In this document: in pieces, positions 36,223 to 44,212 of the stretch
How positions within the stretch are numbered: position 1 is the first letter of the stretch
Layout of the letters: every line of letters starts with the position of its first letter
Assembly (NCBI RefSeq): GCF_010686755.1
Contig: NZ_JAAGXA010000013.1
Coordinates: forward strand, 1-64,000
Source: Nocardioides zeae
Lineage (GTDB): Bacteria > Actinomycetota > Actinomycetes > Propionibacteriales > Nocardioidaceae
DNA length: 64,000 nucleotides
Reading direction: 5' to 3'
Position numbers and translations under genes: made by a program
The notes under the pieces: generated by a model
What the model saw: only the letters and a program-made list of their open reading frames with translations
Database searches by the model: none
What the model was told of the DNA's origin: nothing

Positions 36223-36704
36223 CGCGTCCAGTCCCCCGACTTGCCCCCGGACTTGGCCTCGACCCGCACGTCGGTGATGACGGCGAGCTTGTCGACGGCC
36301 TTGACCATGTCGACGACGGTGAGGGCGGCGACGGAGACCGCGGTGAGGGCCTCCATCTCGACGCCGGTGCGGTCGGCGGTGCGCACGGTCGCGCTGATCT
36401 CGACGGCCTCGTCGGTCACCTCGAGGTCGACGGTGACCCCGGACAGCGAGAGCGGGTGGCACAGCGGCACGAGGGCGGGCGTCTGCTTGGCGCCCATGAT
36501 CCCGGCGATGCGGGCCACGGCGAGCGCGTCGCCCTTGGGCACGCCCTCGCCGCGCAGCAGGCCGACGACGGTCGGCGACACGAGCACGCGGCCGGTGGCG
36601 GTCGCGGTGCGCGTCGTGACGGTCTTCGCGGAGACGTCGACCATGCGGGCGGAGCCGCGCTCGTCGACGTGGGTGAGGCGGGAGCCCTCGGGCGGTGTCG
36701 TCAT
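36219..36704 (-). CDS. moaC: Cyclic pyranopterin monophosphate synthase
   Basis: 161 aa. With MoaA (not in the window) it converts GTP to cyclic pyranopterin monophosphate. [19 protein letters not shown] starts the family, [15 protein letters not shown] carries the catalytic His, and [26 protein letters not shown] with KSGGKSG at the end has the catalytic Lys residues. The ATG lies 8 bases after the moeA/glp stop. Confidence 0.97.
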   Translation of the reverse strand: MTTPPEGSRLTHVDERGSARMVDVSAKTVTTRTATATGRVLVSPTVVGLLRGEGVPKGDALAVARIAGIMGAKQTPALVPLCHPLSLSGVTVDLEVTDEAVEISATVRTADRTGVEMEALTAVSVAALTVVDMVKAVDKLAVITDVRVEAKSGGKSGDWTR

Positions 36705-36712
36705 GTCCGGCC

Positions 36713-37981
36713 TCAGAACTGCTCGTCGAGGGCGAGCACGTGCACGGGCTGGCCGGCCTCGACGCGCGTGACGCTCTCGGGGATGACGATGAGGGCGTTG
36801 GAGGCCGCGAGGTCGCCCAGGAGGTGGGAGCCGTGGCCGCCGACGGGCGTGACGCTGGCGCCGCGCGCGACGTTGCCGCCGACGCCGGTGGGCACCGAGT
36901 ACTCCCCCCGCAGGAACTGCCGCCGCCCCGCGATCGAGGTGACCGGGTGGGTGAGCGCGGCCCGGCGCAGCGGCCGCGCGTAGGGCGCCAGCCCCATGAG
37001 CTTGCGGATCGCGGGGAGCACGAACACCTCGAAGGAGACGTACGCCGAGACCGGGTTGCCCGGCAGGGTGACGATCGGCGTCTGGTCGTCGCCGATCGTG
37101 CCGACGCCCTGCGGCTTGCCGGGCTGCATGGCGACGCCGCCGAACCAGACGTTCGCACCCGAGCTGGCCGAGCCGAGCGCGGCCTTGACGACGTCGTAGT
37201 CGCCCGCGCTGACGCCGCCGGAGGTGATGACGAGGTCGGCCCGCACGAGCTGGTCGTGCACGGCCTCGAGGAAGGCGCCCGGGTCGTCGGGCACGATGCC
37301 GACCCGGTAGGAGACCGCACCGGCGGCGCGTGCCGCGGCGGCGAGCATGTAGGAGTTGCCGTCGTAGATCGAGTCGTGGCCGACCTCGTCGCCGGGGTCG
37401 CGCAGCTCGGAGCCGGTGGAGACCACCACGACGCGGGGGCGGGGCCGGGCGAGCACGTGGGAGCGGCCGACGGCGGCCAGCAGGCCGATCTGGCGCGGGC
37501 CGAGCACGGTGCCGGCGGAGACGACGACCTCGCCGGCCGTCACGTCCTCGCCGCGGCTGCGGATGTGCTGGCCGACGGCGGGTGCACGCTCGATGCGCAC
37601 CTGGGCGACACCGCGGTCGGTCCACTCGTAGGGCACGACCGTGTCGCACCCGGCCGGCACGGGGGCGCCGGTCATGATCTTCGCGGCGGTGCCGGGGCTG
37701 AGCGCCATGATCCGCGCCTGGCCGGCGCCGATCTCGCCGACGACGGGCAGGTGGACCGGGTGGTCCTCGCTCGCGGTCACGACGTCGGCGGCGACCACGG
37801 CGTAGCCGTCCATGGCCGCGTTGTCGAACGACGGCAGCGCCACCGGCGCCGCGACGTCCTCGGCACACGCGAGCCCGGAGGCCTCCTGCAGCGAGTGCGA
37901 CATCGGCGCGAGCGGGTGGACGGCGTCCATCACGCGCTCGAAGAACTCCGGTACGCCGATCAGGGAGGTCGCGTCAGGCAT
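36713..37981 (-). CDS. glp: MoeA / gephyrin-like protein Glp
   Basis: 422 aa. Molybdopterin molybdenumtransferase fold: [13 protein letters not shown] has the catalytic Asp-Gly-Tyr motif, RSRGEDV and VVVSTGSEL follow, then [15 protein letters not shown] and [12 protein letters not shown] form the molybdopterin site, so enzyme activity looks intact. In Corynebacterium the second MoeA paralogue (Glp) has been recruited to the divisome through GlpR. Here the gene sits with moaC, mog, a GNAT and glpR on one strand, which is the glp context. Whether this copy does cofactor synthesis, division or both cannot be settled without knowing if another moeA exists. Confidence 0.93.
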   Translation of the reverse strand: MPDATSLIGVPEFFERVMDAVHPLAPMSHSLQEASGLACAEDVAAPVALPSFDNAAMDGYAVVAADVVTASEDHPVHLPVVGEIGAGQARIMALSPGTAAKIMTGAPVPAGCDTVVPYEWTDRGVAQVRIERAPAVGQHIRSRGEDVTAGEVVVSAGTVLGPRQIGLLAAVGRSHVLARPRPRVVVVSTGSELRDPGDEVGHDSIYDGNSYMLAAAARAAGAVSYRVGIVPDDPGAFLEAVHDQLVRADLVITSGGVSAGDYDVVKAALGSASSGANVWFGGVAMQPGKPQGVGTIGDDQTPIVTLPGNPVSAYVSFEVFVLPAIRKLMGLAPYARPLRRAALTHPVTSIAGRRQFLRGEYSVPTGVGGNVARGASVTPVGGHGSHLLGDLAASNALIVIPESVTRVEAGQPVHVLALDEQF

Positions 37982-38025
37982 CAGGCTCCTCGGTTCGGCG
38001 GTCGGGCGGGGGACCTCGGTCGAGG

Positions 38026-39405
38026 TCAGCCTCCCAGCACGGTACCCGGGTCGAGGCGCTGCGCCGAAGGAGCCTCGTCGAGCTCGACCTCGCCCTTGAC
38101 GGTGACGCCCTTGCCGAAGGTCCAGTCACCGCGGACGCGGAGCGCCGTGGCCTCCTTCAGCGACGGGGCGCCCTCGGGGAAGCGGCGGTCGAAGTCGCCG
38201 ACGAGCTTGTAGACGTCGCCGTCGAGGTCGACGAACGGCACGTCGGTCGCGACCTGGTCGAGCACGAAGTCGTCGCCGATCGCGTAGATGTCGCTGCGCA
38301 GCACCAGCAGGTCGTTGGTCGTCTTCACCGGGATGAACCGGTCGCGGCCGACCTCGATCGTCTGGGCGCCCTCGAACACCTCGATGGCGGCGCCCATCGC
38401 GGTCTCGATCTGCACCACCTTCTCGGTGGAGGAGTCGGCCGGGTCGACGTTCTTCACGTTGCGGATCAGGGGCAGGCCGAGCACGCCCTGGCGCTCCGTC
38501 AGCGTCTTCTTCATCGCGCGGAGGTCGAACCAGAGGTTGTTGGTCGACATGAAGCGGTGGCGGTCGAGGTCGGCCAGCGCGTCCTTGTCCTCGTCGCGGG
38601 TCTGCGCGGTCTCGCGCAGGATGATGCGGCCGTCGGAGCTGCGGCGCGCGAAGTGGCCGCCCTTGCGGTCGGACGGTGTGCGGCGCACGGCCTCGATCGC
38701 GAACGGCGCCCCCGAGGAGGCGAACCAGCCGGCGACCTGCGGGTCGGCGACGGCGCCGAGGTTGTCGGAGTTGGAGACGAACGCGTAGCGGTAGCCCTGC
38801 GCGATCATCTCGTCGAGCAGGCCGGTGCCGAGGAGCGCGGTGTAGATGTCGCCGTGACCGGGCGGGCACCACTCGAGGTCGGGGTCCGGCCCGAACTCGA
38901 CGGGCTCGAGGTCGCTGAGGCGGAGCTTGGGCTCCTTGTTCTGCAGGAACTCGAGCGGCAGCCCGTCGACCGGGAGCGCGTCGTACCGCTCCAGGGCCGC
39001 CAGCGTGTCCGCCGACGTGCGGAACGAGTTCATGAGCACGAGCGGGATGCGCGCGTCGTACTTCTCCCGCAGCCGCAGCGTCTGCCGCGCGATGATGTCG
39101 AGGAACGAGAGGCCCTTGCGCACGCACAGCAGCGACTTCGCGCGGTCCATGCCCATCGAGGTGCCGAGGCCGCCGTTGAGCTTGATGACGACGGTGGCGG
39201 CCAGCGCCTCGGCGCCGACCTCGTCGTCCACGTCAATGTCGGCCAGCGCCGGCATGTCGAGCGGCTCGATCGTGTCCTCCGCGATCATGCCGGTCTCGCC
39301 GTGCTCGAGCAGCCGGTAGTAGTGCGCGAACACCTCCACGGCGGTCTCGTCGACACCGGCGTCGCGCATCTTCGCGGCCGCCTTCTTCAGGCCAGGGCTA
39401 CCCAT
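38026..39405 (-). CDS. UTP-glucose-1-phosphate uridylyltransferase (eukaryote-type UDPGP)
   Basis: 459 aa, the large UDPGP fold rather than small bacterial GalU. LNGGLGTSMGMDRAKSL near 73-89 is the nucleotide-binding motif, followed by LMNSFRTSADT, FLQNKEPKL, WCPPGHGDIYTAL, FVSNSDNLGA and NNLWFDLRA. It supplies UDP-glucose, the substrate of the Ugd-like enzyme encoded at 62648 and of glycosyltransferases. TACGAT ends 7 bases before the ATG, implying a leaderless mRNA; it diverges from 5-FTHF cyclo-ligase. Confidence 0.95.
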   Translation of the reverse strand: MGSPGLKKAAAKMRDAGVDETAVEVFAHYYRLLEHGETGMIAEDTIEPLDMPALADIDVDDEVGAEALAATVVIKLNGGLGTSMGMDRAKSLLCVRKGLSFLDIIARQTLRLREKYDARIPLVLMNSFRTSADTLAALERYDALPVDGLPLEFLQNKEPKLRLSDLEPVEFGPDPDLEWCPPGHGDIYTALLGTGLLDEMIAQGYRYAFVSNSDNLGAVADPQVAGWFASSGAPFAIEAVRRTPSDRKGGHFARRSSDGRIILRETAQTRDEDKDALADLDRHRFMSTNNLWFDLRAMKKTLTERQGVLGLPLIRNVKNVDPADSSTEKVVQIETAMGAAIEVFEGAQTIEVGRDRFIPVKTTNDLLVLRSDIYAIGDDFVLDQVATDVPFVDLDGDVYKLVGDFDRRFPEGAPSLKEATALRVRGDWTFGKGVTVKGEVELDEAPSAQRLDPGTVLGG

Positions 39406-39412
39406 GAGCGCG

Positions 39413-39422
39413 ATCGTAGGCT
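39413..39422. promoter_or_regulatory. Overlapping divergent -10 boxes for two leaderless mRNAs
   Basis: TACGAT on the minus strand (39418 to 39413) serves UGPase (ATG at 39405), and TAGGCT on the plus strand (39417-39422) serves the cyclo-ligase (GTG at 39429). They share two bases, and the core GATCGTAG is the same as at 8529-8538. Confidence 0.72.
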
Positions 39423-39428
39423 TGTTCG

Positions 39429-40055
39429 GTGCCGTCCACACATCCTCCTGCACAACCCGTCCCGACGGGTGGGGCGCGGGAGGCCAAGCGCGCCCTGCGG
39501 CGCACCGTCCTCGGCCTGCGGGAGCAGCGGAGCGACGCGGCCCGCGCGGCCCACGGCACCGCCCTCGCCGACGCCGCGCTCCGCACCGGACCGCTCGCGG
39601 GCGTCGTGTCCGCCGGGGGGTGCGTCGCGGCGTACGTCGGGGTGGGCAGCGAGCCGCGCACCCTCCCCCTCCTCGACGCGCTGGTCGCGCGGGGGGTCGA
39701 GGTGCTGCTCCCCGCGCTGCGGTCGGACTGGTCGATGACGTGGGGCCGGTACGTCGCGCGCGACGCCCTCGTCGCCGCCGACCGCGGGCTGCTGGAGCCG
39801 GCCGAAGCGCTCCACGGTCTCGGGCGTGCCGATCTCGTGCTGCTGCCGGGCCTGGCCATGGGGCCGGACGGGATGCGGCTCGGGCGGGGCGGGGGCGCCT
39901 ACGACCGAGCACTCGCCGATGCCTCGCCGCACGCCCCGCTGCTCGTCGTGCTGCACCCCGAGGAGGTCGGACTGCCCGTGCCGGCCGAGCCGCACGACCG
40001 GGCGGTCGACGGTGCGCTGACCGTCGACGGGATCGTGCACGCGCACCGTCAATAA
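39429..40055 (+). CDS. 5-formyltetrahydrofolate cyclo-ligase
   Basis: 208 aa. Converts 5-formyl-THF with ATP to 5,10-methenyl-THF. AREAKRALRRTVLGLRE is the N-terminal phosphate-binding region and GMRLGRGGGAYDR near 147-159 the folate-site signature. The GTG start is leaderless, with TAGGCT 6 bases upstream. Its divergence from UGPase next to moeA and glpR is a conserved actinobacterial arrangement. Confidence 0.95.
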   Translation: MPSTHPPAQPVPTGGAREAKRALRRTVLGLREQRSDAARAAHGTALADAALRTGPLAGVVSAGGCVAAYVGVGSEPRTLPLLDALVARGVEVLLPALRSDWSMTWGRYVARDALVAADRGLLEPAEALHGLGRADLVLLPGLAMGPDGMRLGRGGGAYDRALADASPHAPLLVVLHPEEVGLPVPAEPHDRAVDGALTVDGIVHAHRQ

Positions 40056-40216
40056 TTGATACCCTGTCGAGGTATTCGTTTTCAGTGCTGCCCGGCGCAG
40101 GCGTCACGCACTGTTTACACGCGCGATGCAGTCGTACCGCCGGGTAGGACCCACACTCCTCTCAGGGAGAGGGAACGACGGATCTGGGGTCCGTCGTCAG
40201 ATTCACGGGAGCACAC

Positions 40217-40441
40217 ATGCAGGTCGACCTCGCTGCCGAGGGCAGCACGCTCACCATCTCGTCCAACCGGGCCTTCGAGGCCCTGGTCCTCGCGTCGACC
40301 CCGTCGGGTGACGGCGCCTTCCTCAACTGCGATGTCCGTCCAGGGACGACCGTCGTGCACCTGCCCATCACGGGCCACGGCCTCGTGCTCGAGGTCGTCG
40401 ACAGCCGCACCGGCGCGGTCACCGGCACCATCACCGTCTGA
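40217..40441 (+). CDS. Small hypothetical beta-rich protein
   Basis: 74 aa. Alternating hydrophobic strands (STLTISSNRAFEALVLA; TTVVHLPITGHGLVLEVVD) suggest a small beta sandwich. One Cys, no signal peptide. GGGAGCA lies ahead of the ATG. The 160-base leader holds a hairpin with 8-bp arms, ACGACGGA/TCCGTCGT, at 40175-40197. Family not recognised. Confidence 0.6.
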   Translation: MQVDLAAEGSTLTISSNRAFEALVLASTPSGDGAFLNCDVRPGTTVVHLPITGHGLVLEVVDSRTGAVTGTITV

Positions 40442-40472
40442 GGCTCCACCACCTGTCGGGAAGGATGACGGC

Positions 40473-40712
40473 ATGGACGCCGTCGTGACCGACAAGAAGG
40501 GCCGCCCGGCCAGCTCGATCGTCAGCATCGTCGTGGCGGTCCTGACCCTCGGCTACATGGTGCCGTGGATGGTGGCCGCGTTCCGGGGCAAGCAGAACGC
40601 CTGGGGCGTCTTCTGGATCAACCTGCTGCTGGGCTGGACGGCCCTGGGCTGGATCGCGGCACTCGTGCTCGCGTGCATGCCGCACCGGGTCGTGGGTTTC
40701 CGCAGGTCCTGA
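40473..40712 (+). CDS. Superinfection-immunity-like small membrane protein
   Basis: 79 aa with two membrane helices, SIVSIVVAVLTLGYMVPWMVAAF and WGVFWINLLLGWTALGWIAALVLAC. The N-x-x-x-G-W-T-x-x-G-W-I-x-A-L pattern fits the Imm_superinfect (T4 Imm-like) family, which is widespread in chromosomes, where its role is unknown. It follows the 74-aa gene by 31 bases on the same strand. Confidence 0.75.
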   Translation: MDAVVTDKKGRPASSIVSIVVAVLTLGYMVPWMVAAFRGKQNAWGVFWINLLLGWTALGWIAALVLACMPHRVVGFRRS

Positions 40713-40725
40713 ACAAGTCCTGAGC
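40708..40725 (+). promoter_or_regulatory. Two TCCTGA direct repeats, 11 bases apart
   Basis: TCCTGAA at 40708 and TCCTGAG at 40719, an 11-base spacing like the CTTGAG array at 20396. They straddle the end of the small membrane gene and precede the 48-aa Cys-rich gene by about 75 bases. The link is tentative. Confidence 0.35.
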
Positions 40726-40797
40726 GAATGCTCAAGATCTGGACGGACATCGCTCCAGCAGGTTAGAAACGGGCGGCGGGTGGCCATAGTTACCGTT

Positions 40798-40944
40798 ATG
40801 GCCATCAACCTGCCGCACGAGCAGCGCTGCTCCTGCGACCACCTCGCCTTCCTGCACGAGGCACGCGCGCCCCACGGGTGCACCGAGGCGTGCGGGTGCA
40901 CGGGGTTCAGCGAGCTAGCGGAAGCCGACCTGCTGGACTGGTGA
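40798..40944 (+). CDS. Tiny Cys/His-rich protein (possible zinc or Fe-S knuckle)
   Basis: 48 aa: five Cys and several His arranged as C-S-C-D-H, then H-G-C-x-x-x-C-G-C. This is enough for one metal site. CATAGT ends 7 bases before the ATG, suggesting a leaderless mRNA and supporting a real gene despite its size. GC and codon use are normal. No family is recognised; not part of the FmdB gene that follows. Confidence 0.6.
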   Translation: MAINLPHEQRCSCDHLAFLHEARAPHGCTEACGCTGFSELAEADLLDW

Positions 40945-40970
40945 CCACCGTCTCCGGCGAGCGCCTAGAC

Positions 40971-40997
40971 TTGGCAGTCGAGGCTTGAGAGTGCCAA
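40971..40997 (+). promoter_or_regulatory. CIRCE-like element (HrcA operator)
   Basis: TTGGCAGTC, exactly 9 bases, GAGTGCCAA. The arms match with one mismatch and fit CIRCE (TTAGCACTC-N9-GAGTGCTAA; actinobacterial forms use GGCACTC). TAGACT at 40966-40971 is a likely -10, so the operator covers the transcription start of the FmdB gene. It predicts heat-shock control. Confidence 0.7.
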
Positions 40998-41033
40998 TCT
41001 CTCGCTCGACGTCACGTTCTCCGGAGGTCTCAC

Positions 41034-41375
41034 GTGCCCACCTACCAGTACGCCTGCACCGAGTGCGGTCACTCCTTCGAGCAGGTGCAGAAGTTCTCTG
41101 ACGACGCGCTCACCGAGTGCCCCGAGTGCCACGGCAAGCTCCGCAAGCTCTTCAACGCGGTCGGCGTGGTGTTCAAGGGGTCCGGGTTCTACCGCAACGA
41201 CAGCCGCGGCACCGACACGTCCTCGAGCAGCGGTGCCTCGTCGAGCTCGAGCACGTCCGGCGGCTCGAGCAGCTCCAGCAGCGACAGCTCGTCGTCGAGC
41301 AGCACGACGAAGTCCGACTCGTCGAGCTCCTCGAGCAGCACGTCGAGCAGCACGTCGTCGCCCGCATCCGCCTGA
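41034..41375 (+). CDS. FmdB family zinc-ribbon protein with Ser-rich tail
   Basis: 113 aa. PTYQYACTECGHSFEQVQKFSDDALTECPECHGKLRKLF is the FmdB zinc ribbon with two CxxC knuckles, then VFKGSGFYRND. The last 50 residues are almost only Ser with a few Asp, Lys, Thr; the tail is encoded by AGC/TCG runs, so its length probably varies between strains. The GTG start has GGAGG upstream. The CIRCE-like operator suggests a stress role. FmdB-SAF-mscL is a common actinobacterial order. Confidence 0.9.
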   Translation: MPTYQYACTECGHSFEQVQKFSDDALTECPECHGKLRKLFNAVGVVFKGSGFYRNDSRGTDTSSSSGASSSSSTSGGSSSSSSDSSSSSSTTKSDSSSSSSSTSSSTSSPASA

Positions 41376-41399
41376 AGGGGGACGCGGGGGCGACGCGCG

Positions 41400-41603
41400 T
41401 CAGCGCATCGCGCGCACGCTGACCACGGCGACCAGCGCCCACACCAGGGCGCGCGGCAGGTCGCTGGCGACGACACCGTGGCCGCCGCCCAGCGCCAGCA
41501 GGATCTTGGACTCGGACGAGTGCGCCGCCGTGACGGCGAAGGCCACCCAGGCGGTGGCGCCGACGAGCAGCGCGAGAGCGCAGCAGCGGCGTACCCAGGT
41601 CAT
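41400..41603 (-). CDS. Small two-helix membrane protein
   Basis: 67 aa: two hydrophobic stretches, CCALALLVGATAWVAFAVTAA and ALVWALVAVVSVRA, joined by a short loop. TAGGAT ends 6 bases before the ATG, suggesting a leaderless mRNA and supporting a real gene. Convergent with the FmdB gene. No family recognised. Confidence 0.6.
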   Translation of the reverse strand: MTWVRRCCALALLVGATAWVAFAVTAAHSSESKILLALGGGHGVVASDLPRALVWALVAVVSVRAMR

Positions 41604-41691
41604 CCCCCGATCCTAGGGAACCCCCGGGGGCCTGCCACGGCCTGTGGATGAGGCACCGCGCACATCGCGCTCGGCGCCTAGCGTCGTCGCC

Positions 41692-42354
41692 ATGGTCTCG
41701 GACTCCTCCACTCCGTCGCGGCCGACGCGGCCGTCGCCCGCCCGGCGGCTCCGCTCGGTCCGTCACGCACTCGTCCGTCGACGTCGGTGGCTGGCCGCCG
41801 CCTGCGCCCTCGTCGCCGTCGGCGCGACGGTGGCGGTGCTCCGCCCCGCTCCCCCGGCGAGCACCCCGGTGGTCGTGGCCGCGTCGCCCCTGCCGGCGGG
41901 CACGGTGATCGAGGCGGCCGACCTCGTCACGGTCGCCGTTCCCCCGGAGGCTGCTCCCGCGGGCCGCCTGACGGCCGACGAGCTGGTCGGTGCCGTCGTC
42001 GCCGCGCCCGTCGACGCGCGGGAGCCCCTCACCACCCGGCGCATCGTGGGGGCGAGCGCGCTCGCGCCGACGGAGGGCGAGGTGACGGTGCCCCTCCGTC
42101 TGCCCGACGCCGGCGTCGCAGCCCTCCTGGGCGTCGGTGACGTCGTGGACGTGCTGGCGACGGACGCGGAGAGCGGTACGACGCGCACCGCGGCCCGCGA
42201 CGTCCGCGTGGTCGCGCTCCCACCCGACGACGGCGACGTCGGCGCTGCGGGTCTCGGAGGCCGCCTCGTGGTGGTGGCTGCTCCTCGGGAGACCGCGGTC
42301 ACCCTGGCCGGTGCGGCCGTCCACCACTACCTCACCATCGCGTTCACGAACTAG
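41692..42354 (+). CDS. SAF-domain protein (CpaB/RcpC-like)
   Basis: 220 aa. A basic N terminus and one membrane helix at about 35-52 lead to a periplasmic SAF domain (VVVAASPLPAGTVIEAADL, AAPVDAREPLTTRRIV) followed by an RcpC-like domain (VPLRLPDAGVAALLGVGDVVDVLAT). Such proteins assemble Flp pili, but no pilus genes are here. TAGCGT ends 7 bases before the ATG, which fits a leaderless mRNA. Lies just ahead of mscL on the same strand. Confidence 0.87.
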   Translation: MVSDSSTPSRPTRPSPARRLRSVRHALVRRRRWLAAACALVAVGATVAVLRPAPPASTPVVVAASPLPAGTVIEAADLVTVAVPPEAAPAGRLTADELVGAVVAAPVDAREPLTTRRIVGASALAPTEGEVTVPLRLPDAGVAALLGVGDVVDVLATDAESGTTRTAARDVRVVALPPDDGDVGAAGLGGRLVVVAAPRETAVTLAGAAVHHYLTIAFTN

Positions 42355-42405
42355 GCTCGTGCGCCGACCGCCCCGGCACCGGGGCCTCGGGACAAGGAGC
42401 TGGCG

Positions 42406-42792
42406 ATGACCGGATTCAAGAACTTCCTGCTGCGCGGCAACCTGATCGAGCTCGCCGTCGCCTTCATCATGGGCGGCGCCTTCGCGACGGTGGTGACGGC
42501 CACGGTCGCGCTGATCATGGACCTCGTGGGCAAGGTCGGCGGGCAGCCGGACTTCTCGACCTACTCCCCCGGCGGGGTGTCGGTCGGTGCGTGGCTGACG
42601 GCCCTCATCGCGTTCGTCATCCTCGCGGCGGTCGTCTACTTCGCGATCGTGATGCCCTACACGAAGGCCAAGGAGCGGTTCTTCCCGGACCCGACCGACG
42701 AGCCCGGCACGCCGGAGGACATCGCGCTGCTCACCGAGATCCGCGACCTGCTCGCCGGCCAGGCGCAGACGGGACAGCACAAGCAGCTCTGA
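42406..42792 (+). CDS. mscL: Large-conductance mechanosensitive channel
   Basis: 128 aa. GFKNFLLRGNLIELAVAFIMGGAFATVV is the pore-lining first helix with the conserved RGN start, and WLTALIAFVILAAVVYFAIVMPYTKAKERF the second helix and basic elbow. Releases solutes on hypo-osmotic shock. AAGGAG lies upstream of the ATG, and a 12-bp-stem hairpin at 42811-42839 ends the transcript. Confidence 0.97.
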   Translation: MTGFKNFLLRGNLIELAVAFIMGGAFATVVTATVALIMDLVGKVGGQPDFSTYSPGGVSVGAWLTALIAFVILAAVVYFAIVMPYTKAKERFFPDPTDEPGTPEDIALLTEIRDLLAGQAQTGQHKQL

Positions 42793-42810
42793 GTCTCACT
42801 GCACGGCCAC

Positions 42811-42839
42811 ACGCCCACCCCCGCGACGGGGGTGGGCGT
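42811..42839. terminator. Terminator between mscL and the exopolysaccharide locus
   Basis: ACGCCCACCCCC/GGGGGTGGGCGT, 12-bp stem, 5-base loop, between convergent mscL and the first dehydratase gene. Confidence 0.9.
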
Positions 42840-42847
42840 TCGTGGTC

Positions 42848-43822
42848 TCAGGGCCGGTTCTCGGCCAGGTCGTGCTCGACCATCATGGTGATGAGCTCCT
42901 CGAAGGTGACGCGCGGCTTCCAGCCCAGCACCTCGCGCGCCTTGCTCGCGTCGCCGACGGTCAGACCGGCGTCCGCCGGGCGCATGAACGCCGGGTCCTG
43001 CCGCACGTAGCGGCTCCAGTCGTCGATGCCGACGACCCGGAAGGCCGTGTCCAGGAGCTCCCGCAGCGAGTGGGTCTCGCCGGTGGCGATGACGTAGTCG
43101 TCCGGCTCGTCCTGCTGCAGCATCAGCCACATCGCCTCGACGTAGTCACCGGCGAAACCCCAGTCGCGTTCGACGTCGAGGTTGCCGAGCACGAGCTCGT
43201 CCTGGAGGCCCAGGCTGATGCGGGCGACGGCGCGCGAGATCTTTCGCGTCACGAAGTCGACGGGTCGCCGCGGCGACTCGTGGTTGAAGAGGATCCCCGA
43301 CGACGCGTGCATGCCGTAGGACTCCCGGTAGTTCACCGTCACGTGGTGCCCGAAGGTCTTCGCGACCCCGTACGGCGAGCGCGGCCACGGCAGCGTCGAC
43401 TCCCGCTGCGGCACCTCCTGCACCTTCCCGAACATCTCCGAGCTCGATGCCTGGAAGAAGCGGACCCTGCCGACGTGGTCGCCCTCGTAGAGGCGAATCG
43501 CCTCGAGGATGTTGACGACGCCCTTGGCATTCACGTCGGTCGTCAGCTGAGCCGTCGCCCACGAGTTGGAGACGTGCGACATCGACGCGAGGTTGTAGAC
43601 CTCGTCGGGCCGAGCGGCGTACATCGCACGCACCAGGCTGGGAAGGTCGGTGAGGTCACCGGGCACGCGATGCAGGCCGGGCAGCGCCTCGTCGGGCGAC
43701 GCAGTCGCCCCCACACCGCGCACGAGACCGTGGACCTCGTACCCCTTGGCCAGCAGCCACCGCACGAGGTAGTGGCCGTCCTGGCCGCCCGCGCCCGTCA
43801 CGAGTGCCCGCCCGTTGGTCAT
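42848..43822 (-). CDS. GDP-mannose 4,6-dehydratase family protein (copy 1)
   Basis: 324 aa extended SDR. TGAGGQDGHYL (9-19), DEVYNLASMSHVSNSW, ASSSEMFG and the catalytic S-P-Y-G-V-A-K are all as in GDP-mannose dehydratases, and the [11 protein letters not shown] block is specific to that family. So it should make GDP-4-keto-6-deoxymannose or a close analogue. A second, more canonical Gmd lies at 53038. It is the only minus-strand gene at this edge of the locus, with a perfect inverted repeat over its start region. Confidence 0.9.
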   Translation of the reverse strand: MTNGRALVTGAGGQDGHYLVRWLLAKGYEVHGLVRGVGATASPDEALPGLHRVPGDLTDLPSLVRAMYAARPDEVYNLASMSHVSNSWATAQLTTDVNAKGVVNILEAIRLYEGDHVGRVRFFQASSSEMFGKVQEVPQRESTLPWPRSPYGVAKTFGHHVTVNYRESYGMHASSGILFNHESPRRPVDFVTRKISRAVARISLGLQDELVLGNLDVERDWGFAGDYVEAMWLMLQQDEPDDYVIATGETHSLRELLDTAFRVVGIDDWSRYVRQDPAFMRPADAGLTVGDASKAREVLGWKPRVTFEELITMMVEHDLAENRP

Positions 43823-43827
43823 GCGCT

Positions 43828-43854
43828 GATTGTGACAGCAGCGATGTCACAATC
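43828..43854. promoter_or_regulatory. Perfect 10-bp inverted repeat at the locus edge
   Basis: GATTGTGACA (43828-43837), 7-base spacer, TGTCACAATC (43845-43854), 6 bases upstream of the dehydratase ATG. CACAAT in the left arm is placed as a -10 for a leaderless mRNA. A bound dimer would therefore block that promoter and might also control the plus-strand genes. Confidence 0.6.
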
Positions 43855-44212
43855 GCCGCAGGTAGCCATCTCGACCCGGCGCAGTGCGCCCCATCACACC
43901 CGCCGGGCGGCTCTGATCGCGACAAACCCCAAACGTCGATCGCTGGCTACGACACAATGGCGTGCAGAGCCACGTACCGTCACCAGCGCCGCGATTGGAG
44001 GTTCGTTGGGACCGAAGGACGCACCCCGTAGCTGGACGCACCTGATGGATGAGCATGCACCGCAGGGGTTTACTCCGAGCCAGAGTTCAGCGTCACTAGC
44101 CCGCGGCCCCCGAAGCGGGCGCCTTCCGCCGAGCCGATCGGCGGCGCCCGAGCAGCCAATGACCACCAGACCAGGACCAGGCGTCTTGGCTGAACGCCGC
44201 CGAGAGACCTCC
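43855..44212. other. Leader of the lower-GC cassette
   Basis: About 360 bases without a convincing gene. GC falls visibly here compared with mscL, marking the left border of the exchanged cassette. It presumably holds the plus-strand promoter; several AT-richer tracts occur but none can be fixed as a -10. Confidence 0.4.

Noticed and set aside
41224..41372. Frameshift or assembly error in the Ser-rich tail of the FmdB protein
   Set aside because: The frame stays open with consistent Ser codons to a normal stop, and Ser-rich tails are frequent in actinobacterial FmdB proteins.
43828..43854. Crp/GlxR or BldD site
   Set aside because: Half-site sequence is suggestive but spacing is wrong for both; kept only as an unnamed inverted repeat.
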